Origin: Yeguia hominis
GTDB taxonomy: Bacteria > Bacillota > Clostridia > Oscillospirales > Acutalibacteraceae
Assembly: GCF_014384705.1 (NCBI RefSeq)
Contig: NZ_JACRSN010000015.1
Span: 13,246 to 77,245, forward strand
DNA: 64,000 nt
Direction of reading: 5' to 3'
A model generated the notes under the pieces. It was not told the origin of the DNA, made no database searches, and saw only the letters and a list, made by a program, of their open reading frames with translations. The translations under genes were made by a program, and so were the position numbers. Shown here in pieces: positions 53,201 through 63,007 of this stretch (its first letter is position 1; each line of letters starts with the position of its first letter).

Positions 53201-56200
53201 CGCCCAAGGGCTTTGAGATCATCGGCAGCCCGTATTTGCCGGAAAACCCTCTGGACAAGGCGAAGCATCTCATTGATGATTTTTGCCGTGAGGAGTATCA
53301 GCGTGAGGTCGGTGCGGATTATTCCGACCCTTCCAATGTTGAGATCGCCTATACCACCACAGAGGATGACAAGCACGAAATACAGGCAAGGGTCAATCTT
53401 GTGGATTTCCGCATTGAAACTCTTGCAGACGGCAAGGTCGTCCGCAGTGTGCAGTATTCGTCCATTGAAGAACTGACCGAAAAAGGACTGCAAGCATTGT
53501 CCTTTGACGACCTTGTTTATCTCTCCGAGGAAGAACTTGCACAGGTGGAAGCACCTCTTACCCCTGTTTGGGAGCATCCGAAGAAAAGCCGGGTGCAGAC
53601 CTTTGATATTCACCCCGAAATCCCGATGGCAGACCGCCACACCTTTGACCTTGCTTCTCACGAGGTCGAGGAGGTCAACAAGAAAGAACGCTTCCACCGC
53701 AACTATGCGGCAATTATAACGCTGAGAAAGTGCCAGGAGGAAAACCGCTTTGCCACGCCCGACGAGCAGATCATCCTTTCCAAGTATGTGGGCTGGGGCG
53801 GTATTCCCGAAGCCTTTGACGAACGGGCAGACTCTTGGCGAACCGAATACGGTATGCTTAAAAACATCCTGTCACCGGAGGAATACGCTTCCGCAAGAGA
53901 AAGCACTCTGACCGCTTTCTACACGCCGCCAACGGTTATCAATGCCGTGTATAAGGTGATGAAACAGCTTGGCTTCCGTGAGGGCAACATCTTGGAACCG
54001 TCCTGCGGCATCGGGCATTTTATCGGTATGCTTCCCGAAGAAATGAAGGAAAGCAAGATTTACGGTGTAGAACTGGACACAATTTCTGCCGACATCGCAC
54101 AGCAGTTATATCAAAAGACCTCTATCGCCGCACAGGGCTTTGAGGAAACCAACCTCCCCGACAGCTTCTTTGATGCCGTTGTGGGGAATGTCCCCTTCGG
54201 GGATTTCAAGGTTCCTGACAAGCGTTACGACAAGCACAAGTTTCTCGTCCACGACTACTTCTTCGCCAAATCCTTGGACAAGCTCCGTCCGGGCGGCGTA
54301 ATGGCGCTCATCACCAGCAAGGGAACGATGGATAAGGAAAACTCCGCTGTCCGAAAGTATATTGCTCAGCGAGCCGACCTGCTTGGTGCTATCCGTTTGC
54401 CGAACAACACCTTTAAGGGTAACGCCGGAACGGAGGTCGTTTCGGACATTCTTATTCTGCAAAAGCGTGACCGCATTGTGGATATAGAGCCGGATTGGGT
54501 ACAGCTCGGCACGGATGAAAACGGTATCCTGATGAACAGGTACTTTGTTGAGCATCCCGAAATGATACTCGGAGAGATGAAAATGGTATCGGGGCGTTTC
54601 GGTCCCGAAGCCACCTGCGTCCCTTACGAGGGGGCAGACCTTGCCGAGCAACTCGGCGAAGCCGTCTCCAATATTCACGGTGAGCTGACCGCATATGAGG
54701 TGGAGGATGAGCTTGCAGAGGAGGACAATTCCATTCCCGCAGATCCCACCGTTCGCAACTTCTCCTATACGGTGCTGGACGATAAAATCTACTTCCGAGA
54801 AAACAGCCGTATGGCTCCGGTGGAGGTATCCGCTACCGCAGAGAACCGCATAAAGGGTATGATCTGCATCCGTGATTCGGTTAGAAAGCTGATTGAATTG
54901 CAGACGGAGGATTACCCCGACTCGGAAATTAAAGCGGAGCAGGAGCGATTAAATGCTCTTTATGATGCCTTTTCCAAGCAGTACGGACTTATCAACAGCC
55001 GTGCCAACATCTCCGCCTTTTCACAGGACAGCTCCTTTTCTCTGCTCTCGGCTCTTGAGGTCTTGGGCGATGAGGGGCAGCTCGAACGCAAGGCGGATAT
55101 TTTCTACAAGCGAACCATCAAGCCACACACCCCGGTCACTTCCGTAGATACCGCCAGCGAAGCACTTGCCGTTTCTATGGGTGAAAAAGCTCGTGTGGAT
55201 ATGGATTATATGTGCGAGCTGACCGGCAAGACCGAGGAAGAAATCTTTGCGGACTTAAAGGGCGTTATCTTTCTGAACCCGATGCACGGGTACGGCAATT
55301 CCACGCAGGCAAAGTACCTGATGGCAGACGAATACCTCTCCGGCAATGTCCGGGAAAAGCTGGTACTCGCCCGAAAGTCGGCGGAGCTTTATCCCGAAGA
55401 TTACACCGTCAATGTGGAAGCACTGGAACGGGTGCAGCCCAAAGACCTGACCGCCAGCGAGATTGCCGTTCGGCTTGGTGCTACTTGGCTGCCGACCGAA
55501 ATTGTCGAACAGTTTATGTTTGAGTTCTTGGGAACACCGAGGTACGCACAGTGGAACATCAAGGTTCATTTCTCTGCCTACACCGGCGAGTGGAATATTG
55601 AGGGCAAGTCCTATGACCGCAGCAATGTGAAGGCATACAGTACCTACGGTACGGGGCGCATCAACGCCTACAAAATCATTGAGGAAACACTGAACCTTAA
55701 AGATGTCCGCATCTTCGACTATGTAGAGGACGCAGACGGCAAAAAGAAAGCCATTCTGAACAAGAAGGAAACGGCAATCGCACAGGCAAAGCAGGAGCTG
55801 ATCAAGCAGGGCTTTCAGGATTGGGTCTGGTCTGACCCTGAGCGCAGAGAACGGCTCTGCCGCCTTTACAACGATAAATTCAACAGCCTGCGTCCCCGTG
55901 AGTACGATGGAAGCCACATCGTTTTCAGCGGTATGAACCCGGAAATCGAGCTTCGGGAACACCAAAGAAATGCGGTGGCGCACATCCTATACGGCGGGAA
56001 TACGCTGCTTGCACACGCCGTGGGCGCAGGGAAAACCTTCGAGATGGTTTCGGCGGCGATGGAGTCCAAACGGCTTGGATTGTGCAGTAAATCCCTGTTT
56101 GTCGTACCCAACCACCTCACTGAGCAGTGGGCATCGGAGTTCTTACAGCTCTATCCCTCAGCCAACATTTTGGTGGCAACGAAGAAAGACTTTGAAACCA

Positions 56201-56835
56201 AGAACCGCAAAAAGTTCTGCGGCAGAATTGCCACCGGCGATTACGATGCCATCATTATCGGGCATTCGCAGTTCGAGAAAATACCGATGTCCATTGAACG
56301 GCAGCGGGCAATCCTCGAACAGCAGCTTGATGAAGTTACGGAGGGCATTACGGAACTGAAAAAGAACCGTGGAGATAACTTCTCCGTAAAACAACTGGAA
56401 CGCACAAAGAAATCTGTCAAGCAGAAGCTCGACAAGCTCAACGACCAGTCTAAAAAGGACGATACAGTGACCTTTGAGGAGTTGGGTGTTGATAGACTCT
56501 TTATCGATGAAAGTCACTACTACAAGAACCTGTTTCTCTTTACAAAAATGAGGAATGTAGGCGGCATTGCTCAAACCGAAGCAATGAAGTCCAGTGACCT
56601 TTTTATGAAATGCAGGTATTTGGACGAACTGACCGGAGGGCGTGGGACAGTGTTTGCGACAGGAACGCCGATCTCCAATTCGATGGTCGAGCTTTACACC
56701 ATACAGCGGTACTTGCAGTACAATACCCTTGTTCAGAACAACTTGCAGCACTTCGATGCCTGGGCTTCCACTTTCGGAGAAACCATTACGGCAGTAGAAC
56801 TTACACCCGAGGGCTATACTTTAATAGGACGATAA
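50215..56835 (+). pseudogene. Methylase-helicase of ICE-2, 5' part, interrupted by the Tn4451-like element
   Basis: The open frame gives 2206 residues, of which about 2198 are native (to 56808) and the last eight belong to the inserted element. Order: conserved N-terminal domain; hydrophilic linker overprinted on tnpV (about 277-394); a MutS domain I-like segment (about 820-920, YQVGDFFEAYADDAEVVG ... MVGFPQHRLETYL); methylase region (YVGWGGIPEAF near 1188, NVPFG near 1322); helicase Walker A HAVGAGKTF near 1933; and IDESHYYKN. The second half of the helicase is displaced to 63210. ICE-2 therefore lacks an intact enzyme here unless the element excises. Confidence 0.88.
51044..51397 (+). CDS. 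tnpV: TnpV-like protein encoded inside the ICE-2 helicase gene in the +1 frame
   Basis: 117 residues, preceded by GAAAGGAG with an eight-base spacer, as in ICE-1. The protein aligns along its length with the stand-alone TnpV at 58929: GDYLLPDL, SMGRYARMRKKFL, YYNLLTSCALNEHL, EGVTENLKATDMMSWVRKMNSI and EIVMAEVI. The helicase frame over it is Asp/Glu/Gly/Arg-rich and shows no fold. Unlike the interrupted host gene, this frame is intact. Confidence 0.87.
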   Translation: MNEITYTMQGDYLLPDLTMPEQPELSMGRYARMRKKFLKEHHKVRYYNLLTSCALNEHLNDTERRANELEQKLTEQMAASEGVTENLKATDMMSWVRKMNSIRSRVQEIVMAEVIFA

Positions 56836-56883
56836 AATTAGCTGTCCTAAATTGAAAAATACATATGAAAGGAGGTTAAGAGA

Positions 56884-59004
56884 ATGTCAAGGACTTCAAA
56901 AATTACAGCACTTTATGAGAGATTATCAAGAGATGATGACCTGAATGGCGAGAGTAATTCCATTACCAATCAGAAAAAATACCTCGAAGATTATGCCCGT
57001 AGGAATGGCTTTGAGAATATCCGCCATTTTACTGACGATGGTTTTTCGGGTGTAAATTTCAATCGCCCCGGCTTTCAAGCGTTGATTAAGGAAATTGAAA
57101 CAGGCAATGTCGGAACATTGATTGTTAAGGATATGAGCCGATTAGGACGAAACTATCTGCAAGTCGGCTTTTATACGGAAATTTTGTTTCCGCAGAAAGA
57201 TGTCCGTTTCCTTGCAATCAACAACAGCATTGACAGCAACAACGCTTCGGATAATGATTTTGCTCCGTTTTTGAATATTATGAACGAATTTTATGCCAAA
57301 GACACGAGCAATAAAATCAAGGCTGTATTTGATGCCCGAATGAAAGACGGAAAGCGTTGTAGCGGTTCAATCCCTTATGGATATAACCGATTGCCGAGCG
57401 ATAAGCAGACGCTTGTTGTTGACCCTGTGGCTTCTGAGGTGGTAAAGCGTATCTTTCTGCTTGCCAATGAGGGCAAAAGTCCACGAGCCATAGCGGAAAT
57501 ACTGACCGAAGAAAAGGTTTTAATTCCTGCCGCATATGCAAAGGAATATCACCCAGAACAGTACAACGGGATTAAGTTTGCAGACCCTTATATTTGGGGC
57601 ATATCTGCCATTAGAACGATTTTAAGCAGACAGGAATATCTTGGGCATACTGTTTTGAGAAAGTCGGTCAGCACCAATTTCAAACTGCATAAGAGAAAGA
57701 CTACCGATGAAGATGAGCAGTATGTGTTTTATAACACCCACGAGCCTATCATATCGCAGGAACTTTGGGACAGCGTTCAGAAGCGAAAGAAACGAGCGAA
57801 CAGAGCTGCGGCAAGAGGAACGCACAGCAACCGATTGAGCGGTTATCTATATTGTGCCGACTGTGGCAGGAGAATGACTTTGCAAACGCATTACAGCAAA
57901 AAAGACGGTTCTGTTCAGTATTCTTACCGTTGCGGCGGGTATGCAAGCAGGGTTAATTTCTGTACTTCCCATACGATTAGTGCTGATAATGTTGAAGCCT
58001 TGATATTATCGGCAGTTAAACGCTTTTCAAAATTCGTTCTGAATGACGAAAAAGCCTTTGCTTTGGAACTGCAATCCCTTTGGAAAGACAAGCAGGAGGA
58101 AAAGCCGAAGCACAATCAATCGGAGTTGAAACGCTGTCAGAAACGCTATGACGAACTCTCTACGCTCATTCGTGGCTTGTATGAAAATCTTATATCGGGA
58201 TTGCTACCCGAAAGACAATACAAGCAACTGATGAAACAGTATGACGATGAACAGGCTGAATTGGAAGCGAAAATGGAAACGATGAAAAAGGAACTTTCCG
58301 AAGAAAAAGACAGCACTATGGATATTCAGCATTTTGTTTCGCTGATACGCAAGTATAAAAATCCTACGGAAGTTTCCGATTTGATGTTTACCGAACTCAT
58401 TGACAAGATTGTGGTGTATGAATCCGAGGGTGTAGGTAAAGCAAGAACGCAAAAGGTTGACATTTATTTCAATTATGTCGGACAGGTCGATATTGCCTAC
58501 ACCGAGGAAGAACTTGCCGAGATAAAAGAGCAGGAAGAACAGGAAGAAAAGAAGCGATTGGAGAAACAGCGTCAGCGTGAAAAAGCCTATCGAGAGAAGC
58601 GAAAGGCGAAAAAACTTGCTGAAAACGGTGGCGAAATCGTCAAAACAAAGGTATGTCCCCATTGTCAGACAGAGTTTACCCCTACAAGCAACCGACAGGT
58701 TTTCTGCTCAAAGAAGTGTTGCTATCAAGCAAGGCAGGATAAAACGAAAGCCGACAGAGAAGCGGAAAAAGGCGATCACTATTATCGTCAGCGTGTATGT
58801 GCTGTGTGTGGCAGTGCCTACTGGCCTACACACAGTCAGCAGAAATTCTGCTCCGAGGAATGTAAAAAGATAAATCACAATAAGAAAACCTTGGAGTTTT
58901 ACCACAAGAAGCAAAAGGAGAAAACTTTATGCAAAGATTTATTACAGACGAAAGAACAGGTATCAGATACGAACTCATCGGAGATTACTACTATCCCTGC
59001 TTGA
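56884..59004 (+). CDS. Large serine recombinase (TnpX/TndX-type)
   Basis: 706 residues. The resolvase domain has nucleophile Ser15 in YERLSRDDD, then VKDMSRLGRNYLQVG; a recombinase domain follows (YGYNRLPSDKQTLVVDPVASEVVKRIF); then the zinc ribbon CADCGRRM...CGGY...CTSH and a long coiled coil. Two extra Cys4 fingers close the protein (CPHCQTEF...FCSKKCC and CAVCGSAY...FCSEECKK). It should excise and insert the element through a circular form. The gene starts 73 bp from the left end, and its 3' end overlaps tnpV by 76 bp. Confidence 0.93.
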   Translation: MSRTSKITALYERLSRDDDLNGESNSITNQKKYLEDYARRNGFENIRHFTDDGFSGVNFNRPGFQALIKEIETGNVGTLIVKDMSRLGRNYLQVGFYTEILFPQKDVRFLAINNSIDSNNASDNDFAPFLNIMNEFYAKDTSNKIKAVFDARMKDGKRCSGSIPYGYNRLPSDKQTLVVDPVASEVVKRIFLLANEGKSPRAIAEILTEEKVLIPAAYAKEYHPEQYNGIKFADPYIWGISAIRTILSRQEYLGHTVLRKSVSTNFKLHKRKTTDEDEQYVFYNTHEPIISQELWDSVQKRKKRANRAAARGTHSNRLSGYLYCADCGRRMTLQTHYSKKDGSVQYSYRCGGYASRVNFCTSHTISADNVEALILSAVKRFSKFVLNDEKAFALELQSLWKDKQEEKPKHNQSELKRCQKRYDELSTLIRGLYENLISGLLPERQYKQLMKQYDDEQAELEAKMETMKKELSEEKDSTMDIQHFVSLIRKYKNPTEVSDLMFTELIDKIVVYESEGVGKARTQKVDIYFNYVGQVDIAYTEEELAEIKEQEEQEEKKRLEKQRQREKAYREKRKAKKLAENGGEIVKTKVCPHCQTEFTPTSNRQVFCSKKCCYQARQDKTKADREAEKGDHYYRQRVCAVCGSAYWPTHSQQKFCSEECKKINHNKKTLEFYHKKQKEKTLCKDLLQTKEQVSDTNSSEITTIPA

Positions 59005-59300
59005 CAGTAGAGGAAAGTCCCACGCTTTCAAAATATGGGCGGTTACGAGAACGATATTTGAGAGAACATAAGCGGCTTATGTATTACACTCTGCTGACAA
59101 GCGGAAAGTTATATGAACACCTTGCTGAAATCGATACTTCGGCTCGTGATATGGCGGAATATCTGATAAAGGAAATGGCAAGAAAGCAAGGTGTAACAGA
59201 AGAACTGAAAGCAAGGGATATGCTCCGCTGGGTTGGAAAGATGAATAACATTCGAGCCTGTGCAGACGAGATTGTATTGAATGACATTGTGTATTCCTAA
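58929..59300 (+). CDS. tnpV: TnpV-family transposon protein
   Basis: 123 residues with GIRYELIGDYYYPCLTVEE, LSKYGRLRERYLREHKRL, YYTLLTSGKLYEHL and GVTEELKARDMLRWVGKMNNI, the TnpV family pattern. It starts inside the recombinase 3' end with AAAAGGAG upstream, and a terminator follows. The family is named from Tn4451; its role is not established. Confidence 0.88.
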   Translation: MQRFITDERTGIRYELIGDYYYPCLTVEESPTLSKYGRLRERYLREHKRLMYYTLLTSGKLYEHLAEIDTSARDMAEYLIKEMARKQGVTEELKARDMLRWVGKMNNIRACADEIVLNDIVYS

Positions 59301-59313
59301 CGGAGTACCAACC

Positions 59314-59353
59314 GAAAGAAAACTGCTGTCAGTCGATGGCAGTTTTTCTTTTT
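59314..59353 (+). terminator. Terminator after tnpV
   Basis: Stem GAAAGAAAACTGC/GCAGTTTTTCTTTTTC around a 12-base loop, with T-rich end. Confidence 0.8.
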
Positions 59354-59368
59354 CGGCAAGTATTCAAG

Positions 59369-59390
59369 AAGTCATTAAGTCGTGAGTATA
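59369..59390 (+). repeat. 22-bp inverted repeat, left copy
   Basis: This 22-mer, beginning AAGTCATTAAG and ending GTGAGTATA, is present as an exact reverse complement at 62899-62920. Neighbouring bases do not match on either side, so the repeat is sharply bounded. Confidence 0.9.
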
Positions 59391-59423
59391 GTCGAAGTGG
59401 TAGAAAAATTCGTAAAGATGTGG

Positions 59424-59429
59424 TATAAT
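59424..59429 (+). promoter_or_regulatory. -10 box of a candidate promoter
   Basis: TATAAT preceded by TGTGG (extended -10-like). The -35 position holds only TAGAAA. It lies 51 bp before the membrane-anchored protein gene and just downstream of the left 22-bp repeat. Confidence 0.5.
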
Positions 59430-59479
59430 GCTTTTGCTTATGAGCGACAAATGAGAATTTGGCAAGGAGTTTTGATAGC

Positions 59480-60004
59480 ATGAAAAAGAGATTTCTTAAA
59501 ATTGTGATAGGGATTGTTTTAGTTTGCATTTTATTCGTTGGATTTCTTTATGCAAACAATAACATCGGTATGACTTCGACCAATTTGGAAACGGATATTC
59601 GTTCATCGCAGAAGATTAAAGATGATTGGACGCTTGATGGAAGCGTTTCTAACACGATGGCTGCTTATATTTCTTATTCTCAAGACATGAGCGACCACAC
59701 TTTTTCCGTCTATGTCAATCGTCCAGGACTTTCCTTCGGATATTTTTTCCGTGGAGGTGGAACTCTTTCGGGGATTCAAAAAGGAATTGTGGAGTTTACT
59801 GTAGAGGGATATAATGAACGAGCATTTATTTCTATGAATCAACAGCAGGTGCAACAACTTGAAATAGATGATGGCAACACAATTCAAGTGGTTGATATTG
59901 ACAGCAATAAACCTTTTGCGATTGTCTTGCCTATAAATGCGGGTAATATTACTTTTTATGATGTAAATAGAAATACTGTGGAATATTGGAATAATCCTCT
60001 TTGA
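59480..60004 (+). CDS. Membrane-anchored extracytoplasmic protein of unknown function
   Basis: 174 residues: one N-terminal membrane helix (FLKIVIGIVLVCILFVGFLYA, uncleaved anchor or signal), then a polar domain rich in beta-like stretches (DHTFSVYVNRPGLSFGYFFRGGG, GIVEFTVEGYNERAFISM). No cysteines in the mature part. The start is the ATG after GCAAGGAG. It is not part of the Tn4451 set and may be cargo of this element. Confidence 0.7.
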   Translation: MKKRFLKIVIGIVLVCILFVGFLYANNNIGMTSTNLETDIRSSQKIKDDWTLDGSVSNTMAAYISYSQDMSDHTFSVYVNRPGLSFGYFFRGGGTLSGIQKGIVEFTVEGYNERAFISMNQQQVQQLEIDDGNTIQVVDIDSNKPFAIVLPINAGNITFYDVNRNTVEYWNNPL

Positions 60005-60253
60005 CAAATTCCAGTTTATCAGTATCAAAAATAGAATATGAACAACAAAAAACATCGTAGCAATACGGTGTTTTTTGTTACCCAAAACCCACAATTCAAT
60101 ACATAACCACAGGTTAGTGCAAATATCTTATGTGATTTTTTGAAAGGCTTAGAAAGGGATATTTACCCCGTTTTTCGCCCCGAAAAATGACACAAACAAA
60201 GCTTAATGTATCTTTCCTGTGGTTTTTATTTTCAGACAGAAAGGTGGATTGAT
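60005..60253 (+). other. Non-coding leader with terminator and long-range inverted repeat
   Basis: A terminator lies at 60044-60079 (AACAAAAAACA..CGTA / TACG..TGTTTTTTGTT). AACCACAGG at 60105-60113 pairs with CCTGTGGTT at 60216-60224 around about 100 bases, so the leader of the next operon could fold. No gene seen. Confidence 0.5.
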
Positions 60254-60433
60254 ATGCCAAGAATGAGCAAAAAACGGAAAAAAGAATGGGCATTGTTTCT
60301 GAATGACAGAAACCGCATTACCTACAACGAGCTTTACAGAAAATGCAGGAATGACTGTAAGCAGAGTTTCCGCTGTATTGTGGTGCTTTGCCCGAAATAT
60401 TTATCGAAAAGGAGAACAAAGAAAAATGATTGA
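60254..60433 (+). CDS. Small basic element protein upstream of the ATPase
   Basis: 59 residues, strongly basic (SKKRKKEWALFLNDRNRITYNELYRKCRNDCKQSFRC is one charged block), with three or four cysteines. It overlaps the ATPase start by 8 bp. Small proteins of this kind precede the replication ATPase in several clostridial mobilizable elements; function is unknown, possibly DNA binding. Confidence 0.65.
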   Translation: MPRMSKKRKKEWALFLNDRNRITYNELYRKCRNDCKQSFRCIVVLCPKYLSKRRTKKND

Positions 60434-61442
60434 AAATGAAATGACTGTCAGCGTGCCTCTTGAAGTTGTCAAGGCGAGTGAAATCGAGCCGAAAGAAGTG
60501 AAATGGCTATGGTATCCATATATTCCGGTTGGCAAGGTTACGCTGTTGCAGGGCGATCCCGGCGATGGAAAAAGCAAGCTAATGCTTTCCATTGCCGCCC
60601 TGCTCTCAAAGGGCGAACCTCTGCCCTTTACCGAAACGGAAGAAAACGAGCCTATGACTATCATCTATCAGACAACGGAAGATGACGCCGATGATACGGT
60701 AGTCCCTCGCTTCAATTCGGCTGGTGGGAACGGAGAAAACCTCATCTTCATCAAGGAAGATGAAAAATCTTTGTCCTTTGGGGATAACCGTATTCGTGAA
60801 GCGATTGAGATGTACCACGCAAAACTTTTAATTCTTGACCCGATGAGTTCCTATATCGGAGAAAGTTGTTCGATGAACAATGCCAACGAAACAAGAGCCG
60901 AGTTTAATCATCTGATAGCGGTTGCGAAAGATACAGGCTGTGCGATTGTGATTATCGCTCATATGAACAAGATGAGGGATACCAATCCTCTGTACCGTAC
61001 CAACGGTTCGATTGACATTGCGGGTGCTGCAAGAAGTATTCTTGCAATCACACGCACACCGAACAAGGAAGTACCTACGGAAAGATATTTGGTGCAGGTA
61101 AAATCCAACCTTGCCCCAACAGGCTCTGCCATTCTGTTTGAGGTGTCGGAGAAAGGTGTGGACTTCATTTCCGAAATGGAAATGACAGCGGCAGAAGCGT
61201 TCCAGTCCCTTGTACCGAAAATCGGCAGACCAAATGATAAGGAAGTCAAGGCGAAAGCATTTCTGATGGAAATGCTGAAAGACGGAGAAATGCTTTCTTC
61301 GGATTGTGAAGAAAAACTTGAAGCCGCAGGGTTCAGAAAATCGACCATCAAAAAGGCAAAGAAGAACGCAGGAGTTATCTCCCGAAAGAAAGGTTTTCTG
61401 TGGTACTGGTCTTTACCGATGGGCGATATACCGAGAGAATAA
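60426..61442 (+). CDS. RepA-like AAA ATPase (hexameric helicase type)
   Basis: 338 residues: Walker A QGDPGDGKSKL near residue 42, a YQTTEDDADDTVVPR segment, Walker B AKLLILDPMSSYIG and IVIIAHMNKM, as in RepA-type/KaiC-like ATPases of mobilizable elements. The C-terminal 70 residues look like a winged helix (LSSDCEEKLEAAGFRKSTIKKAKKNAG). It probably supports replication of the excised element. ATG at 60426 after AAAGGAG. It occupies the position of tnpY in Tn4451. Confidence 0.82.
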   Translation: MIENEMTVSVPLEVVKASEIEPKEVKWLWYPYIPVGKVTLLQGDPGDGKSKLMLSIAALLSKGEPLPFTETEENEPMTIIYQTTEDDADDTVVPRFNSAGGNGENLIFIKEDEKSLSFGDNRIREAIEMYHAKLLILDPMSSYIGESCSMNNANETRAEFNHLIAVAKDTGCAIVIIAHMNKMRDTNPLYRTNGSIDIAGAARSILAITRTPNKEVPTERYLVQVKSNLAPTGSAILFEVSEKGVDFISEMEMTAAEAFQSLVPKIGRPNDKEVKAKAFLMEMLKDGEMLSSDCEEKLEAAGFRKSTIKKAKKNAGVISRKKGFLWYWSLPMGDIPRE

Positions 61443-61445
61443 ATG

Positions 61446-61479
61446 CAGGCTGTCTGCTGATAGGACAGTCTGTTTTTAT
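61446..61479 (+). terminator. Terminator after the ATPase gene
   Basis: Stem CAGGCTGTC/GGACAGTCTG followed by TTTTTAT. Confidence 0.65.
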
Positions 61480-61489
61480 GATTGAGGTA

Positions 61490-61600
61490 TCAAAGGAGGT
61501 CAAGGGGGAACACCCTTGCCCACGACATCTTTGCAGACGAAGTCTGAAAGTGTCATAGTGGGTTACACACATTCAAAGAATGTTGTGTAATGGCTTCGCC
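61490..61600 (+). other. Candidate oriT of the mobilizable element
   Basis: Three inverted repeats in series directly upstream of the relaxase: CAAGGGGGAACACCCTTG (61501-61518); a hairpin built on CAGAC/GTCTG with flanking GACA/TGTC (61522-61555); and TTACACA..ATTC/GAAT..TGTGTAA (61563-61590). This density of palindromes just before a mob gene is typical of oriT. The nick position is not assigned. Confidence 0.55.
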
Positions 61601-61622
61601 CTGCCGAGAAAGGAGAGCAAAA

Positions 61623-62888
61623 ATGGCGAAAAACAACAAGGCGGATATGAGTTGTGCAAGGGTTAAAAAGTACACCGCTTCTGATGTGAGCAAGGCAGAA
61701 AGGCACAACGAACGCAAGAATGAAACCTATGAAAATATGAATGTGATTGAGGAACGCATACCCTATAATGTGCATTTCAAAAAGCCTTTTGCCCCGACCT
61801 ATATGGAACAATTAAAGCAGATGGAAACTGACGGTATGGTGTCGCTTCGAGGGCTGAGGAAAGACGCATCGCTGTTCAATGAGATTGTGATTGATGTGAA
61901 CACAATGTACTTCGAGCGTAACGGCGGCTACGAATATGCAAAGCAGTTTTACGAAGAAGCATTCCATTTTATCGAGGAAAAATTCGGTGCTGATAATGTC
62001 ATATCGGCTGTTATGCACGCTGATGAAATCAATGTAGCAGCAACCGAGGAACTTGGAAAAGAGGTTTACCACTATCATCTTCACGCTATGGTTTTGCCTG
62101 TGGTGGAGAAAGAAATCCTATGGAGCAAGCGTTGCAAAGATGAAAAACTGCGAGGAACGGTTAAGGAAGTTGTTCATCAAATCAGCCATTCAAAGAAATG
62201 GAAATCGGATATTCCGCTGACCGACGAAAAAGGCAATCCGCTTCTCAGAAAGAACGGAAAACCGATGTTCCGAGCTTCATACAGTATTCTGCAAGATGAA
62301 TTGTTTAACCATATGACGGAGCAAGGCTTCAAAGGCTTTCAGCGTGGCGAATACGGAAGTACAGCGGAACATCTTACTTCCCTACAATATCAAATCAAGC
62401 AGGACAAGGAACGATTAGAGAAGTTGCAGAAGCGTATTCAGCGTGAACAGATAAAGTATGAGCCTGCCCGTAATGTTTCCAAAACCTATAACGAGATTGA
62501 CCGTATGGGGCAGAAAACAATCACGGGTAAAATGGCAATCTCCAAAGAGGATTATTCTGAGCTTACTGCCCTTGCTAAAGAGGGCATTACCAGTCGTGCG
62601 GAAATCAGCGAATTAGAACAGAGTGCAAACTATTACCGACAGAAATATTTTGACAGTGCAAACGCACTTGAAAGAATGAAAACCAAATACGACGAACTGA
62701 AAGAAAAGTGCAGACCTTTTCTTCAAGCGTTGGAGCATTTCCCCGAAGTTGCTAAACTTTTTACCGAGAAAGTGAAGCAACTTTTTTCTTTTAAGGAAGC
62801 GCAGGAACGAGCCGAAAAAGAAGCAAGGGAAAAAGAACGACAGGAGCGTATCAAGGCTCGAAGAAACAAGCGTGGTATGGAAAGATAA
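61623..62888 (+). CDS. MobV/Pre-type relaxase
   Basis: 421 residues. The N-terminal Mob_Pre domain starts CARVKKYTASDVSKAERHNERK and contains the histidine motifs VMHADEIN and YHYHLHAMVLPV, which coordinate metal for strand nicking. A long C-terminal coiled coil follows. It lets the element be mobilised by a co-resident conjugation system such as ICE-1. Corresponds to tnpZ of Tn4451. Start ATG 61623 after GAAAGGAG. Confidence 0.88.
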   Translation: MAKNNKADMSCARVKKYTASDVSKAERHNERKNETYENMNVIEERIPYNVHFKKPFAPTYMEQLKQMETDGMVSLRGLRKDASLFNEIVIDVNTMYFERNGGYEYAKQFYEEAFHFIEEKFGADNVISAVMHADEINVAATEELGKEVYHYHLHAMVLPVVEKEILWSKRCKDEKLRGTVKEVVHQISHSKKWKSDIPLTDEKGNPLLRKNGKPMFRASYSILQDELFNHMTEQGFKGFQRGEYGSTAEHLTSLQYQIKQDKERLEKLQKRIQREQIKYEPARNVSKTYNEIDRMGQKTITGKMAISKEDYSELTALAKEGITSRAEISELEQSANYYRQKYFDSANALERMKTKYDELKEKCRPFLQALEHFPEVAKLFTEKVKQLFSFKEAQERAEKEAREKERQERIKARRNKRGMER

Positions 62889-62898
62889 CCTTTTCCAT

Positions 62899-62920
62899 TA
62901 TACTCACGACTTAATGACTT
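62899..62920 (-). repeat. 22-bp inverted repeat, right copy
   Basis: Exact reverse complement of 59369-59390. The pair brackets the membrane-anchored protein, small basic protein, ATPase and relaxase genes of the mobilizable element, leaving recombinase, tnpV and tnpW outside. Confidence 0.9.
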
Positions 62921-62943
62921 GTTGATATATTGAAAATCTGCGG

Positions 62944-62975
62944 TTGATGGGTGTTCTAATGTGAATACCCATCAA
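62944..62975 (+). terminator. Hairpin between relaxase and tnpW
   Basis: TTGATGGGT/ACCCATCAA with a 14-base loop followed by AAAATTTT; a weak terminator or leader hairpin. Confidence 0.5.
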
Positions 62976-63007
62976 TCAAAATTTTATGAAAGAGAGGAAC
63001 GGACTAT

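Noticed and set aside
56806..56835. Natural C-terminus of the ICE-2 helicase at 56835
   Set aside because: The last eight residues (YTLIGR region) come from the inserted element; homology to ICE-1 resumes at 63210.
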